From Gp13-AA77 sp035946575 (GTDB taxonomy: Bacteria > Acidobacteriota > Terriglobia > UBA7540): a stretch of DNA of 64,000 nt. The notes below the pieces were generated by a model, which did not search any database, was not told the DNA's origin, and was given only the letters and a program-made list of their open reading frames with translations. The translations under genes and the position numbers were made by a program. This document shows positions 47,401 through 56,421 of the stretch, in pieces. Position 1 is the stretch's first letter. Every line of letters starts with the position of its first letter. The stretch is taken from the NCBI GenBank assembly GCA_035946575.1, contig DASYZG010000004.1, forward strand, positions 12,437 to 76,436, in the 5' to 3' direction.

Positions 47401-47519
47401 GCTCGATCAACATCACCTTCAGCCCGACCAAGAAGGGAGTCGCCTCGGCGGTGCTGAATGTCAACGACACGGGCGGCGGCAGCCCGCAGACTTCGAAAGT
47501 CGGCGGCACGGGCACGTAG
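44418..47519 (+). CDS. Large secreted FG-GAP/VCBS repeat protein with Ig-like and choice-of-anchor D domains
   Basis: 1033 residues from ATG 44418, behind a GGAGGAGATGGGGG ribosome site. Residues 1-23 are a signal peptide ending ARAQ. About 13 FG-GAP-like repeats of some 60 residues follow, each with a calcium-type loop (DVNGDGIPDLV, DFNNDGKLDVA) and a NGDGTFQ-type turn: probably two propellers. Next comes an Ig-like Big_3_5 domain (about 730-815; GTVSFYNGSTLLGTGTL), then two HYDIN/choice-of-anchor D domains (LSPTSLNFGNVVVNTTSP; LTPATLNLGSVPVGQTSA). Likely surface-associated, binding calcium and a glycan or protein; ligand unknown. Confidence 0.93.
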   Translation: MLVRRWVLLALLCLGATTIARAQQFLVAPQFATGEAPYAVAVADVNGDGIPDLVTGDQLANAVSVMLGNGDGTFQPQVEYTTGFEPISIVVADLNQDGKLDVAVTNFEDDTIGVLLGNGDGTFQTQVIYQTAGGPFSIAAGDVNGDGIPDLVVACSATDQISVLIGKGLGTFKTHVDYATGNEPVSAALGDFNNDGKLDVATADYANSANTGVGNTVSVLLNAGSGTFNAHVDYTTGPSGSGPVSVAAGLVNSDSTLDLVVANEMNNTIGFLKGNGDGTFQSGVDYATGTSPHSAVLGNLNNDGFLDVAVVNELGNTASVLLGNGDGTFQNHVDFGTAESPVAVAVGTFISGGATDLAVANGAVDTVSILMGNGNGTFQARRDFATGEAPLSAASADFNNDGKPDAVVANLGSNTVDVYLGNGDGSLQAPASYSTGGTSPFSVVTGNFAGGSIADLAVANLGSNNVAVLVGTGTGTFNAAVEYSIGSGSEPIAVATGDFNKDGKLDLAVADLNADTVSVLLGNGDGTFQSPASYATGLGPHALAVTDINGDGKLDLVVANSVSNTVSVLLGNGDGTFQAHVDYSTGSEPTALAAGAFVTSSSLPGVVTADLTAGPGGVCALLNSGTGTLLAPVCYAAGQNPEAIVAADFNGNGELDLAAANSKSDTASIMLGNGDGTFQNHVDFGAGAAPYSLAIADFNLDGAPDLLSANEASNTVSVLLNMGGTLMTASGSPNPANPNQQVIFTATVATGVNVTGRPAPTGTVSFYNGSTLLGTGTLSSGVASYTDSAGFTTNATIFADYSGDSNYNPHNLPPFTEVVNSGAPQVTLSPTSLNFGNVVVNTTSPAQVVTLTNTGNAALSITSITPSKSYNEKSTTCPLSPSTLGAGLSCTINVTFKPTKIGTVTGTLSITDNASGSPQSVSLTGVGTQIQLTPATLNLGSVPVGQTSAPQTVTLKNVGTTSVTIKSMTFTGTNPSEFKVQSNTCGSSVAAGASCSINITFSPTKKGVASAVLNVNDTGGGSPQTSKVGGTGT

Positions 47520-47532
47520 TTTAACCACCCGG

Positions 47533-47563
47533 TGTAGGGGCGGCCCTCGTGGCCGCTCCTACA
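47533..47563. terminator. Hairpin after the FG-GAP gene
   Basis: TGTAGGGGCGGCC (47533-47545) and GGCCGCTCCTACA (47551-47563) pair at 12 of 13 positions with a 5-base loop, 14 bases after the stop codon. There is no U-tract. It could be a 3' end or a copy of a dispersed GTAGGGGCGGCC palindrome. Confidence 0.5.
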
Positions 47564-47648
47564 TCGAACTGGAGACACCATCCCACGCGCAGGGTCCCGC
47601 CGCCATCCCTCTCGCGGAGTCCGCTCGGCGTCGTGCTAACCTCGTGGT

Positions 47649-48113
47649 ATGCCGAAGCAGAGTGCAGGCCTGATCCTTTATCGCCGTCGCGGCGCGGAGT
47701 TCCAGGTCCTGCTGGCGCACCCCGGCGGTCCCTTCTATACGCGCAAAGACCTGGGCGCCTGGAGCATTCCCAAAGGCGAGCCTGACCCTGGCGAGGACTT
47801 GCTGGCCGCAGCCCGGCGCGAGGTCGAAGAGGAGCTGGGATTCAAACCGGACGGCGAATTCGTCTCCCTCGGCTCCATAACTCAGAAGAGCGGCAAGGTC
47901 GTCTACGCCTGGGCCATCGAAGGCGACTGGGACCCGAGCCTCATCCGGAGCAACTCTTTCGCGATCGAGTGGCCGCCGCACTCGGGCAAACAGCAGGAGT
48001 TCCCGGAGGTGGATCGCGCCGAGTTTTTTTCGCTCGCGGAGGCGTGCCGCAGAATCAACCCTGCGCAGGCGGAGCTCCTCACCAGGCTCCGGCAACTGCT
48101 GGCTGCCTCGTAG
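47649..48113 (+). CDS. NUDIX hydrolase
   Basis: 154-residue pyrophosphohydrolase. The Nudix box is complete: GEPDPGEDLLAAARREVEEE followed by LGF (about residues 42-64), with the REVEEE metal site. The N-terminus QSAGLILYRR and the KGEPD-type loop resemble the subgroup hydrolysing diadenosine polyphosphates or NTPs, but the substrate cannot be assigned. Not obviously coupled to its neighbours. Confidence 0.93.
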   Translation: MPKQSAGLILYRRRGAEFQVLLAHPGGPFYTRKDLGAWSIPKGEPDPGEDLLAAARREVEEELGFKPDGEFVSLGSITQKSGKVVYAWAIEGDWDPSLIRSNSFAIEWPPHSGKQQEFPEVDRAEFFSLAEACRRINPAQAELLTRLRQLLAAS

Positions 48114-48215
48114 TCTCGACACTTGCGGCTCGCCACTCGCCACTTTTTGCCGGGGCAGGCCGGCCTTCGCAATTTCTTGAAGATTCCTCCTTAAAACGCA
48201 TACCATGGTTAAGCC

Positions 48216-48806
48216 ATGGTTACGATCCGGGAGCTCACCGAAAAACTCGCCGTCATCCGGGAAGAGGACTTCACCCATCAGGGCGTTCTCGACTGTCTGC
48301 GCCGCAATCCCGTCGATGTGGACAGCCTCGATCCTTATCTGTATTTTTGTGCCGAGCACTACACGCGTAATCTGATTCAGAAGACCCCGTTGTACGAGCT
48401 GATCGCCATATGCTGGGACGTGGCGCAGAAGAGTCCGATCCACAATCACGCCAATCAACGGTGCTGGATGGCGATAGCCTATGGCAGGGTTCAGGTGCAG
48501 AATTTCCGCGTCGTCAGGCGCGATTCGGCAACTCACTACTGCGAGCTTGCGCCGACCACGAACTTCATCATTGACGCCGGGCGTCCCGCGGAGGTCGATC
48601 CGGAAGAGCCCATTCATTCCGTGGCCAACCCTGGCTCTTTCGGCTCGCGCGCCGTGACCCTCCACATCTACTCCCGGCCGTTCGACACCTGTGAGATCTA
48701 CGATCTTAAGGCGCGGCGCGTCGAACAGGTGACCCTGACCAACACCACCGAGTACGGGGTGTTGAAGTCGGACTTGAAAGTGGAGAAGGCTGCGCTGGTT
48801 CACTGA
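48216..48806 (+). CDS. Cysteine dioxygenase, type I
   Basis: Non-haem iron dioxygenase that oxidises cysteine to cysteine sulfinate. 196 residues with the cupin metal site: His76 and His78 in SPIHNHANQRCW and His134 in EEPIHSVAN. Cys82 near the HxH and the late Tyr in LHIYSRPF fit the family pattern. The product would feed taurine or sulfite/pyruvate metabolism. Isolated gene. Confidence 0.93.
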   Translation: MVTIRELTEKLAVIREEDFTHQGVLDCLRRNPVDVDSLDPYLYFCAEHYTRNLIQKTPLYELIAICWDVAQKSPIHNHANQRCWMAIAYGRVQVQNFRVVRRDSATHYCELAPTTNFIIDAGRPAEVDPEEPIHSVANPGSFGSRAVTLHIYSRPFDTCEIYDLKARRVEQVTLTNTTEYGVLKSDLKVEKAALVH

Positions 48807-48857
48807 CCCGGACGCCGCACGCGATTTTGTCCTCAACCCGCGACGCCCGACGCTTCT

Positions 48858-48958
48858 GAGTTCGTCAGTATTTCAGTACTTCAGCATGTCAGCATGTCAG
48901 TTTTGCGTACGGCCAGGCTGAAACACTGACGAACTGACGGGCTGACCGGCTGAGGAGC
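48858..48958. repeat. Degenerate GTCAGTA/CATGTCAG tandem repeat
   Basis: First half: TTCGTCAGTATTTCAGTACTTCAG, then two exact CATGTCAG units. Second half: the complementary words GACGAACTGACGGGCTGACC. As at 39669-39835, the array can fold back on itself. It fills the gap before the DPP-IV-like gene. Confidence 0.7.
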
Positions 48959-49041
48959 AGACTCTTCGCTTCACTCAGAGTGACACCGTCGGCCGAGTTT
49001 TCCAGGGAACCGCGAAGCTAACCTGCCGCTTTGGGGGATTC

Positions 49042-51252
49042 ATGAAACGATCCGTAATCTTCGGTCTCGTCGCCGCGGCGGCGATTCCACTCACGCTTGC
49101 CGCCGCAAATCCGCAGGAGAATCATCAGGGAAAGAGGGATCTCACGCCGGAGACCATCAACTCCGGCGCCGGCCGGCGATTCTTCGGCGGCATGATCCGG
49201 CTCGGATGGCGGCCCGGGACCGACCAGCTGTCTTACATCAAGGTGGAAGGCGAAGGTCCCAAAATGCAAATGAAGCTCGTCCTGCGCGACGCGGTTTCGG
49301 GCAGCGAGCAGGAGGTTCCGGAAGCCGCGGGCAATCATCATCTCAGCCTGTTCAGCTACAAGTGGTCGCCGCAGGGAGACAAGCTGCTGGTCGAAGGCGG
49401 GTCCGACCTGTGGCTGCTGGACCTGAAGGGCGACGAGCCGCGGCGCCTGACCGCGGATCAGGAGGAAAAGGAGGACGTCTCCTTCTCACCCGGCGGCGAT
49501 CGCGTGGGATTCGTTGAGCACAACAACATCTACATGATCGATCTCGCTTCGGGCCTGCTGAAGCAGCTCACCACCGACGGCAACGACAACCTGATGAACG
49601 GCAAGCTCGACTGGGTCTATGAAGAGGAACTCCTGCAGCGCGGCACCGCTCCCGCCTACGTCTGGTCGCCGGACGGCAAGCGGATCGCTTATCTCAGCCT
49701 CGACGACACGCCGGTGCCAAAGTATCCGCTCACCCACTACATTTCGGACCACGTGAGTCTGACGGAGCAACGATTCCCGCAGGCCGGCGATCCGAATCCG
49801 ACCCCGGGCATGCACGTCGTCACCGTGACCGACGACGTGCCGAAGATCTGGAATTATCCGCTGAGGGATCACGACGTGGAGTACCTCAGCCCCGACTTCA
49901 CCTGGACTCCCGATTCCAAGAGCGTGGCCTTCTCCACACTCAACCGGCACCAGACGGACCTGAAGGACCATCTCTGGGATCCGGAATCGGGCGCCGATCG
50001 CGTACTGGTCGAGGAGAAAGACCCCTACTGGATCAACGCCATCGACGCGCCCTACTTCCTGAAGAACGGAACGCAGTTCCTCTGGCTTTCCGAGCGCGGC
50101 GGCTGGCTTCACCTTTACCTCTACGATATCGACGGCCATCAGGTACGAGAACTCGGCTCCGGCAACTGGGCGATCGATCGTCCGACGTTCGCTAATCCCG
50201 GTCTCGGCGCCTATCAGGTGGATGAGCAGAACGGCTGGGCTTATTTTCTCTCTACAAACCCCGATCCGCGCGAGCGCCAGGTCTATCGCGTGCAGCTCGA
50301 TACCGGTGAGATGCAGCGCCTCACGAGAGACGCCGGCACGCACAGCGCGGAAATCTCGCCGGACGGCAAGTACTTCATCGACAACTTCTCCAGCATCACC
50401 ACACCACCCGAAACACGCCTGCTGAGAGCGGACGGCACGTCCCTCGCCACGCTTCATACCACCAAAGATCCGTGGGCCGACTATGCCCAGGGCGCGACGG
50501 AGCTCGTGACCGTCAAGGCCGACGACGGCACCCCGCTCTACGCCCGGATGGTCAAGCCGCCTGGCTTCGATCCCAAGAAGCGGTATCCGGTTCTGGTTGA
50601 TGTTTACGGCGGACCCGACGTCCAGATCGTGCGCAATGCCTGGGGCGACACCAGCGCGGAAGATCAGATGTATGCCGAGCGCGGCTACGTCATCTGGAGT
50701 CTCGACAACCGCGGCTCTTCGGGCCGCGGTCACGCTTTCGAGTCGGTCATCTTCGAACATATGGGGGAGCACGAGGTGGAGGATCAGCTTGCGGGCATCA
50801 ACTACCTCAAGGCCCTACCGTACATCGATGGAAGCCGCATCGGGGTCCATGGATGGTCCTATGGCGGCTACATGACGCTGGAACTCCTGACCCGAGCGCC
50901 CGGGGTCTTCAAGTGCGGCGCCGCCGGCGGTCCGGTAACGGCCTGGAAGTTCTACGATTCGATCTATACCGAGCGCTACATGCGGACGCCCGAGGAGAAT
51001 CCGCAGGGCTATCACGATTCGTCGCCCGTCAACTTTGCCGACAAGATCAGGGGCAAGGTGCTGCTGATCCACGGCACCGACGACGACAACGTCCACATGC
51101 AAAACACCATGAATTTCGTGGAAGCGCTGGTGAAGGCGAAGATTCCGTTCGAAGAATACCTGCAACCGGGGGAACGGCACGGCTTCGCGAGCTCATCGGC
51201 GCGGTTGTACTTGAGCGAGCGCGAACTCACATTCTTCAAGGCCAACCTGTAG
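49042..51252 (+). CDS. Dipeptidyl peptidase IV-like S9B serine peptidase
   Basis: Secreted or periplasmic peptidase releasing N-terminal dipeptides. 736 residues: signal peptide (about 1-22), an N-terminal eight-bladed propeller (DPPIV-N) to about 480, and an alpha/beta-hydrolase domain. The catalytic triad is Ser606 in GWSYGGY, Asp681 in GTDDDNVH and His713 in ERHGFAS. The Glu motif of the propeller (WVYEEEL near 192) is present, supporting true dipeptidyl peptidase activity. Followed after 41 bases by an M28 peptidase. Confidence 0.96.
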   Translation: MKRSVIFGLVAAAAIPLTLAAANPQENHQGKRDLTPETINSGAGRRFFGGMIRLGWRPGTDQLSYIKVEGEGPKMQMKLVLRDAVSGSEQEVPEAAGNHHLSLFSYKWSPQGDKLLVEGGSDLWLLDLKGDEPRRLTADQEEKEDVSFSPGGDRVGFVEHNNIYMIDLASGLLKQLTTDGNDNLMNGKLDWVYEEELLQRGTAPAYVWSPDGKRIAYLSLDDTPVPKYPLTHYISDHVSLTEQRFPQAGDPNPTPGMHVVTVTDDVPKIWNYPLRDHDVEYLSPDFTWTPDSKSVAFSTLNRHQTDLKDHLWDPESGADRVLVEEKDPYWINAIDAPYFLKNGTQFLWLSERGGWLHLYLYDIDGHQVRELGSGNWAIDRPTFANPGLGAYQVDEQNGWAYFLSTNPDPRERQVYRVQLDTGEMQRLTRDAGTHSAEISPDGKYFIDNFSSITTPPETRLLRADGTSLATLHTTKDPWADYAQGATELVTVKADDGTPLYARMVKPPGFDPKKRYPVLVDVYGGPDVQIVRNAWGDTSAEDQMYAERGYVIWSLDNRGSSGRGHAFESVIFEHMGEHEVEDQLAGINYLKALPYIDGSRIGVHGWSYGGYMTLELLTRAPGVFKCGAAGGPVTAWKFYDSIYTERYMRTPEENPQGYHDSSPVNFADKIRGKVLLIHGTDDDNVHMQNTMNFVEALVKAKIPFEEYLQPGERHGFASSSARLYLSERELTFFKANL

Positions 51253-51293
51253 GGTGAGACACTCGTGATTTCTCACAGCCCGATACGGAGGAG

Positions 51294-53573
51294 ATGATGA
51301 CGCGGAATGGCACTCTGGTTTTACTGGCGGTTGCTGCGATTCTGGCCATGGGCGCGGCAGCGCCGGATGAACACCTGGCGGGCTTCTCCGACTCCGCCGC
51401 CCGCACGGAGCGCGATTGGGAGGCGAAGTTTAAAGCAATCCCTTCCCCCGATAACATCCGCGAGTATAACCAGCGGCTTTCAGCCCGCCCGCATAACGTC
51501 GGCTCGCCTTACGACAAGGACAACGCCGAGTGGATTCTCTCCCGGTACAAGGAGTGGGGCTGGGACGCGCATATCGAGACGTTCAAGGTCTTGTTCCCGA
51601 CGCCAAAGGAGCGCGTGCTCGAACTCGTAGCGCCGGCGAAGTTCACGGCCAAGCTCGAGGAACCGGCAGTGCCGCAGGACCCAACTTCAAGCCAGCACGA
51701 CGAGCAGCTTCCCACCTACAACGCCTATTCGGCGGACGGCGATGTAACGGCGCCGCTCGTCTATGTAAACTTTGGAATTCCCGCTGACTACGAGCGCCTC
51801 GAACGCCTGGGTGTGTCTGTCAAGGGTGCAATTGTGATTGCCCGCTATGGCGCAAGCTGGCGCGGCATCAAGCCCAAAGTGGCCGCCGAACATGGCGCCG
51901 TCGGCTGCATTATCTACTCCGATCCCCACGAGGATGGATATTTCGATGGCGACGTTTTCCCGCAGGGAGCCTGGCGCCCGCTGGAGGGCGTGCAGCGCGG
52001 CAGCGTGATGGACATGACGCTCTATTCGGGCGACCCGCTGACGCCGGGCGTCGGCGCCACCGAGGATGCGAAACGTCTGCCGCTCGATCAGGTCAAGGTG
52101 CTCACGAAGATCCCGACGCTGCCTATCTCATACGGTGACGCCCAGCCGCTGCTGGCGGCGCTGGGTGGCACCGTAGCGCCGGACACTTGGCGCGGGGCGC
52201 TCGGCGCCACCTACCACGTCGGACCCGGACCGGCCAAGGTTCACCTGAAGGTCGAGTCCAACTGGGACCTGAAGCCGATCTACGACGTCATCGCGAAGAT
52301 CCCCGGCTCGGCCGAAGCCGGCCAGTGGATCATCCGGGGCAACCATCACGACGCCTGGGTGAATGGCTCGGAGGACCCCATCTCCGGCCAGTCGCCCGAG
52401 CTTGAAGAGGCGCGGGCGCTCGGAGAGCTGGTGAAGCAGGGATGGCACCCTCGCCGCACCATCATTTACTGCTCATGGGACGGCGAGGAGCCGGGATTGC
52501 TCGGCTCCACGGAGTGGGCGGAGGAGCACGCCGACGAACTCGAGCGTCACGCCGTCGCCTATATCAATAGCGATTCGAACGGACGCGGGTACCTCGACAT
52601 GGGCGGGTCACACACGCTGCAAAAATTCATTAATGGTGTGGCCCGCGACGTTGAGGATCCGGAAACCAAGCTCAGCGCCTGGAAGCGTGATCAACTCCGT
52701 GGCATCGAGAGCGCGCACTCGCAGCAGGATCGTGATGAACTCCGGCAGCGCTCCGACCTGCATATTGGGGCTCTGGGTTCCGGGTCCGATTACACGCCGT
52801 TTCTGCAACACCTGGGCATAGCGTCCTTGGACCTCGGCTACGGCGGCGAAGATGGCGGTGGCATCTATCACTCGATCTACGACGATTTCTACTGGTACAC
52901 GCACTTCGGCGATCCGACCTTCGTCTACGGCCGTGCGCTCTCGCAGACGGTGGGAACCGCCGTGATGCGCCTTGCCGGCGCGGAACTGCTGCCCTTCGAC
53001 TTCTCAGACTTCACCGATACAGTTCGCGGTTACGTCAGTGATGTCCAAAAACTCGCGGCCAGCGAACGCGACCAGATTCGCGAGCGTAACAAGGAAATCG
53101 ACGATGGCGTGTTTGCGGCCACCGCCGATCCGACCAAGACCTCGGTCCCGCCCAAGCGCGAAGCCGAGCCGCCGCATTTGAATTTCGCTCCGCTCGAAAA
53201 CGCCATGGACATGCTGGCGGCGAGCTCCGATCGCTACCAGAAAGCCTTGCGCAAAGCCGAGGAAAATGGCGGGGCCGAACTGGATCATGCGTCGCTCGCC
53301 GATCTCAATCAGACCCTGATGGACAGCGAGCGGAAGCTGCTCGCTCCGGAAGGACTGCCGCGGCGGCCGTGGTACCGTCACGAAATCTATGCGCCCGGCT
53401 ACTACACGGGCTATGGCGTCAAGACCCTGCCCGCGGTGCGCGAGGCCATCGAAGAGAAGCAATGGAAGGAGGCCGACGAGCAGATTCCCGTGGTGGCCAA
53501 AGTCTTGACCGATGAGGCGTCGCTCATCGATTCGGCGGCTGCCGAGCTGGAAAAGGCAGCGGGCATGCCGTAA
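51294..53573 (+). CDS. M28B peptidase, glutamate carboxypeptidase II/PSMA-like
   Basis: Zinc metallopeptidase of 759 residues with signal peptide, protease-associated (PA) domain (about 130-270), M28 catalytic domain and C-terminal transferrin-receptor-like dimerisation domain (about 620-755). Zinc ligands are visible as GNHHDAW (His352/Asp353 region), WDGEEPGLLGS (Glu pair), and YHSIYDD (late His). It probably trims peptides outside the cytoplasm together with the DPP-IV and M61 enzymes nearby. Tandem ATG codons at 51294 and 51297 follow GGAGGAG; the second has better spacing. Confidence 0.95.
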   Translation: MMTRNGTLVLLAVAAILAMGAAAPDEHLAGFSDSAARTERDWEAKFKAIPSPDNIREYNQRLSARPHNVGSPYDKDNAEWILSRYKEWGWDAHIETFKVLFPTPKERVLELVAPAKFTAKLEEPAVPQDPTSSQHDEQLPTYNAYSADGDVTAPLVYVNFGIPADYERLERLGVSVKGAIVIARYGASWRGIKPKVAAEHGAVGCIIYSDPHEDGYFDGDVFPQGAWRPLEGVQRGSVMDMTLYSGDPLTPGVGATEDAKRLPLDQVKVLTKIPTLPISYGDAQPLLAALGGTVAPDTWRGALGATYHVGPGPAKVHLKVESNWDLKPIYDVIAKIPGSAEAGQWIIRGNHHDAWVNGSEDPISGQSPELEEARALGELVKQGWHPRRTIIYCSWDGEEPGLLGSTEWAEEHADELERHAVAYINSDSNGRGYLDMGGSHTLQKFINGVARDVEDPETKLSAWKRDQLRGIESAHSQQDRDELRQRSDLHIGALGSGSDYTPFLQHLGIASLDLGYGGEDGGGIYHSIYDDFYWYTHFGDPTFVYGRALSQTVGTAVMRLAGAELLPFDFSDFTDTVRGYVSDVQKLAASERDQIRERNKEIDDGVFAATADPTKTSVPPKREAEPPHLNFAPLENAMDMLAASSDRYQKALRKAEENGGAELDHASLADLNQTLMDSERKLLAPEGLPRRPWYRHEIYAPGYYTGYGVKTLPAVREAIEEKQWKEADEQIPVVAKVLTDEASLIDSAAAELEKAAGMP

Positions 53574-53651
53574 TGCGCGACCGGTTGCAGGGGCGCTCGG
53601 CGCACCGCTAGGGCCCAGACCGCATCGTCAACCGGCGCTATAAATTATGGT

Positions 53652-53657
53652 TATAAT
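53652..53657 (+). promoter_or_regulatory. Consensus -10 box upstream of the DUF2911 gene
   Basis: TATAAT in an AT-rich patch (53638-53664) within a GC-rich spacer, about 107 bases before the ATG. No good -35 box at 16-18 bases. Weakly supported promoter. Confidence 0.35.
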
Positions 53658-53763
53658 TACTATTCCCGCCGAGCCCGGGCTTCAACTGGGGTGACGGCGA
53701 GATCGTCAACCGGCCGCCGGAGGCCGCGACGCGGGACGTCAAGTCGAGAAAAGGAGAAAAAGC

Positions 53764-54294
53764 ATGAAAGCACCGTTGATGGTTCTATGCGCAGTGGCTC
53801 TCGCAGCCTGCACAGCCACTCAGGCCCCGGCCCAACGCGCCGGCCGCGGCAAGGCCGAGCTCAGCGCCGGCAGTGCCAAGGTGACAGTAGACTATGGACG
53901 TCCGTCGCTCCACGGCCGAACGGTCGACAGCATGCTTTCCCAGCTGCCGAACGGCCCCACGCCGAATTTCTGGAGGCTGGGCGCCAATCAGTCCACGACC
54001 TTTACGACCACCGCTGACCTCGATTTCGGAGGCACCACGGTTCCCAAAGGGGAATACAGCCTCTGGGCCCACCGCGACGGCGATAGCTGGAAGCTGGTCT
54101 TCAATACACAGCACGGGCAGTGGGGCACATCGCACGATCCGTCCAAAGACCTTGTTTCGGTGCCGCTCACCCAAACCAAGGCGAGCAGTTCGGCGGAACT
54201 GGTGACCATAAACCTCGACAAGCACGACAGCGGAGGCGAGATCAAGATTCAATGGGGCGATCTCGAGCTCACCTCCGACTTCACCGCGAAGTAG
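53764..54294 (+). CDS. DUF2911 family lipoprotein
   Basis: 176 residues. The N-terminus (hydrophobic run ending LAAC at about 13-16) is a lipobox, so the protein is probably a lipoprotein. The rest is the DUF2911 domain: KVTVDYGRPSLHGR, WRLGANQSTTFTTTADL and KGEYSLWA. Function unknown; the family is common in Bacteroidetes and Acidobacteria. The AGGAGAAAAAGC ribosome site precedes ATG 53764. Confidence 0.9.
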   Translation: MKAPLMVLCAVALAACTATQAPAQRAGRGKAELSAGSAKVTVDYGRPSLHGRTVDSMLSQLPNGPTPNFWRLGANQSTTFTTTADLDFGGTTVPKGEYSLWAHRDGDSWKLVFNTQHGQWGTSHDPSKDLVSVPLTQTKASSSAELVTINLDKHDSGGEIKIQWGDLELTSDFTAK

Positions 54295-54462
54295 ATCGAC
54301 TTCAGGCTCCAGCGCGAGGACCGCCGGACTTCCGGCGTCCTCGCGCCCGGCCCGCCACCCACCCCCGACCCAGCGAGCACATCGCAAGTCCGTTCTCGAC
54401 ACTCGCCGCGGCCGCTCGTGGCGTCCGCATCTCATGGACGCCCGCACAGAAGGAGGAAAATT

Positions 54463-56385
54463 GTGGTCATCATCCGGCGTCTTAGTCTCGCTGCTCTGTC
54501 TCTGCTCGCTGCCACAAGTCTCATGGCTGCCGGCGAGCCCATCACCTTGAACGTCGACGCGAGTGACATCGCTCTGAAGATCATCCGCGTCCGCGAGGCG
54601 ATTCCCGTTCAGCCGGGGCCGCTGACGCTCTACTATCCGAAGTGGATTCCCGGCGAACACGCCCCCGATGGCCCGATCGACGCAGTCACGGGATTGAAGA
54701 TGGAAGCAGGCGGCCAGGCGGTGCGCTGGAATCGCGACCTGCTGGACGTTTACACGTTCCACCTCGACGTGCCCCGGGGGGCAAGCAGCCTGGAAGTGTC
54801 ATTCCAATACCTGGAGCCGACCGCAGGCGGCGGTCCCTTCACCTCAGGGGGATCGGCCACCGACAAAATGGCCGTGATCGAGTGGAACCAGGAAACGTTC
54901 TATCCCGCGGGCGCCCCGTCCCGGGACATCATGCTCAAGCCTACGCTCCGCCTGCCGGACGGGTGGAAGTACGGAACGCCGCTGCCCGTCGACCACGAAT
55001 CGGGCAACGAGGTTGATTTCAAGCCGGTGGCGCTCAACGCCCTGGTTGACTCTCCGGTGATCACAGGCGAGTACTTCAAGAATGTGGACGTGACGCCGCC
55101 GGGCGAGCCCATCCATCACGAGATCGACTTGGCGGGAGACAGCGCCGCCTCCGTCGAGATGGGCCCCGAGATGCGCCAGCACTATACAAATCTGGTCGCG
55201 GAGACCGGCAAACTTTTTGGGTCGCGGCACTACCGCGATTACCACTTCCTGCTGAGCTTGAGCAATCACGTGGCGCACTTCGGCCTCGAGCACCACGAAT
55301 CGGATGATAGCCGGATCGGCGAAAACGGCCTCACCTCCGGCGGGCCCGGTGCCGCCAGCCTGCTGCCGCACGAATTTGTGCACTCCTGGAACGGGAAGTT
55401 CCGACGGCCTGCCGATCTGACCACGCCTGACTACGAGCAGCCGATGAAGACCGATCTGCTCTGGGTCTACGAAGGCCTTACCGACTATCTCGGACCGATG
55501 CTGACGGCGCGCAGCGGATTGTGGACGCCGCAGCAGTATCGTGACCACATCGCGGGCATCGCGGCCGAACTCGGACCGGGGCGCCCGGGACGTACCTGGC
55601 GCGACCTGCAGGATACAACCTTCGCGCCGCTTATCCGCGGCGGTTACGGAGGCGGCTGGTTCAATTGGAAGCGCGGCAGTGACTACTACGACGAGGGCGA
55701 CCTGGTCTGGCTGTGGGTGGATGCCCAGATTCGCAGCCTCACCAATGATCAGAAGTCCATCGACGATTTCTGCCACATTTTTCACGGCGGGCCGAACAAC
55801 GGCCCCGAAACGAAAACCTACACTCTCGACGACGTCGTCAGCACGCTCAATCAGGTGGCGCCTTACGACTGGGCCAAGTTCCTGCACGAGCGCCTCGACT
55901 CTCTTTCTCCGGAAGCCCCTGTTGGCGGAATCGAAGCCGCGGGCTGGAGAGTTGAATACACCGACAAACCGGCGCCAGGCGGACGCGGCGGCGGTTTCCG
56001 CGGCACATTTGTAAACGCAGTTTACTCGGTGGGACTCAGCATCGGCAGCGACGGACGCGTGTTTGATTGCATCTGGGACAGTCCGGCTTTCAAAGCCGGT
56101 GTGATTCCAGGTATGACCGTGCTGGCCGTGAACGGGCGAAAATTCACACCTGAGATCTTCAATCAGGCCCTCGACGCAACCAAAACCGGCAGCGCGCCCA
56201 TCGAGTTGATCGTGGAAAATGACGATTACTTCGAGACTGTCCGCATCGACTACCATGGGGGCCCACGCTACCCGCACCTGGTTCGCATCGAAGGAAAGCC
56301 GGACCTGCTCAGCGAAATCATCAAAGCGCGAGCGCCTCAACCGGCCGCGTCCGAGAGCAAAGGTAGCAGCAAGGAGCAGGAGTGA
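54463..56385 (+). CDS. M61 glycyl aminopeptidase-like metallopeptidase with PDZ domain
   Basis: 640 residues from GTG 54463, which has the perfect ribosome site AAGGAGG eight bases upstream; the frame continues to 54418 without conservation. Signal peptide at about 1-24. The M61 domain has the zinc motif HEFVH (303-307) and VYEGLTDY with the third ligand. A PDZ domain closes the protein (about 520-600; GLSIGSDGRVFDCIWDSPA). Secreted aminopeptidase, specificity for glycine inferred from family only. Confidence 0.94.
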   Translation: MVIIRRLSLAALSLLAATSLMAAGEPITLNVDASDIALKIIRVREAIPVQPGPLTLYYPKWIPGEHAPDGPIDAVTGLKMEAGGQAVRWNRDLLDVYTFHLDVPRGASSLEVSFQYLEPTAGGGPFTSGGSATDKMAVIEWNQETFYPAGAPSRDIMLKPTLRLPDGWKYGTPLPVDHESGNEVDFKPVALNALVDSPVITGEYFKNVDVTPPGEPIHHEIDLAGDSAASVEMGPEMRQHYTNLVAETGKLFGSRHYRDYHFLLSLSNHVAHFGLEHHESDDSRIGENGLTSGGPGAASLLPHEFVHSWNGKFRRPADLTTPDYEQPMKTDLLWVYEGLTDYLGPMLTARSGLWTPQQYRDHIAGIAAELGPGRPGRTWRDLQDTTFAPLIRGGYGGGWFNWKRGSDYYDEGDLVWLWVDAQIRSLTNDQKSIDDFCHIFHGGPNNGPETKTYTLDDVVSTLNQVAPYDWAKFLHERLDSLSPEAPVGGIEAAGWRVEYTDKPAPGGRGGGFRGTFVNAVYSVGLSIGSDGRVFDCIWDSPAFKAGVIPGMTVLAVNGRKFTPEIFNQALDATKTGSAPIELIVENDDYFETVRIDYHGGPRYPHLVRIEGKPDLLSEIIKARAPQPAASESKGSSKEQE

Positions 56386-56421
56386 GCCTCGGGGGCGGCC
56401 CGAAACCACGAGGAGACTGCG

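Noticed and set aside
49486..50772. A 428-codon minus-strand frame opposite the DPP-IV-like gene
   Set aside because: Antisense to a peptidase with its full catalytic triad; no recognisable protein features.
53574..53763. A gene between the M28 peptidase and DUF2911
   Set aside because: Only short frames without ribosome sites; the AT-rich patch is better explained as a promoter.
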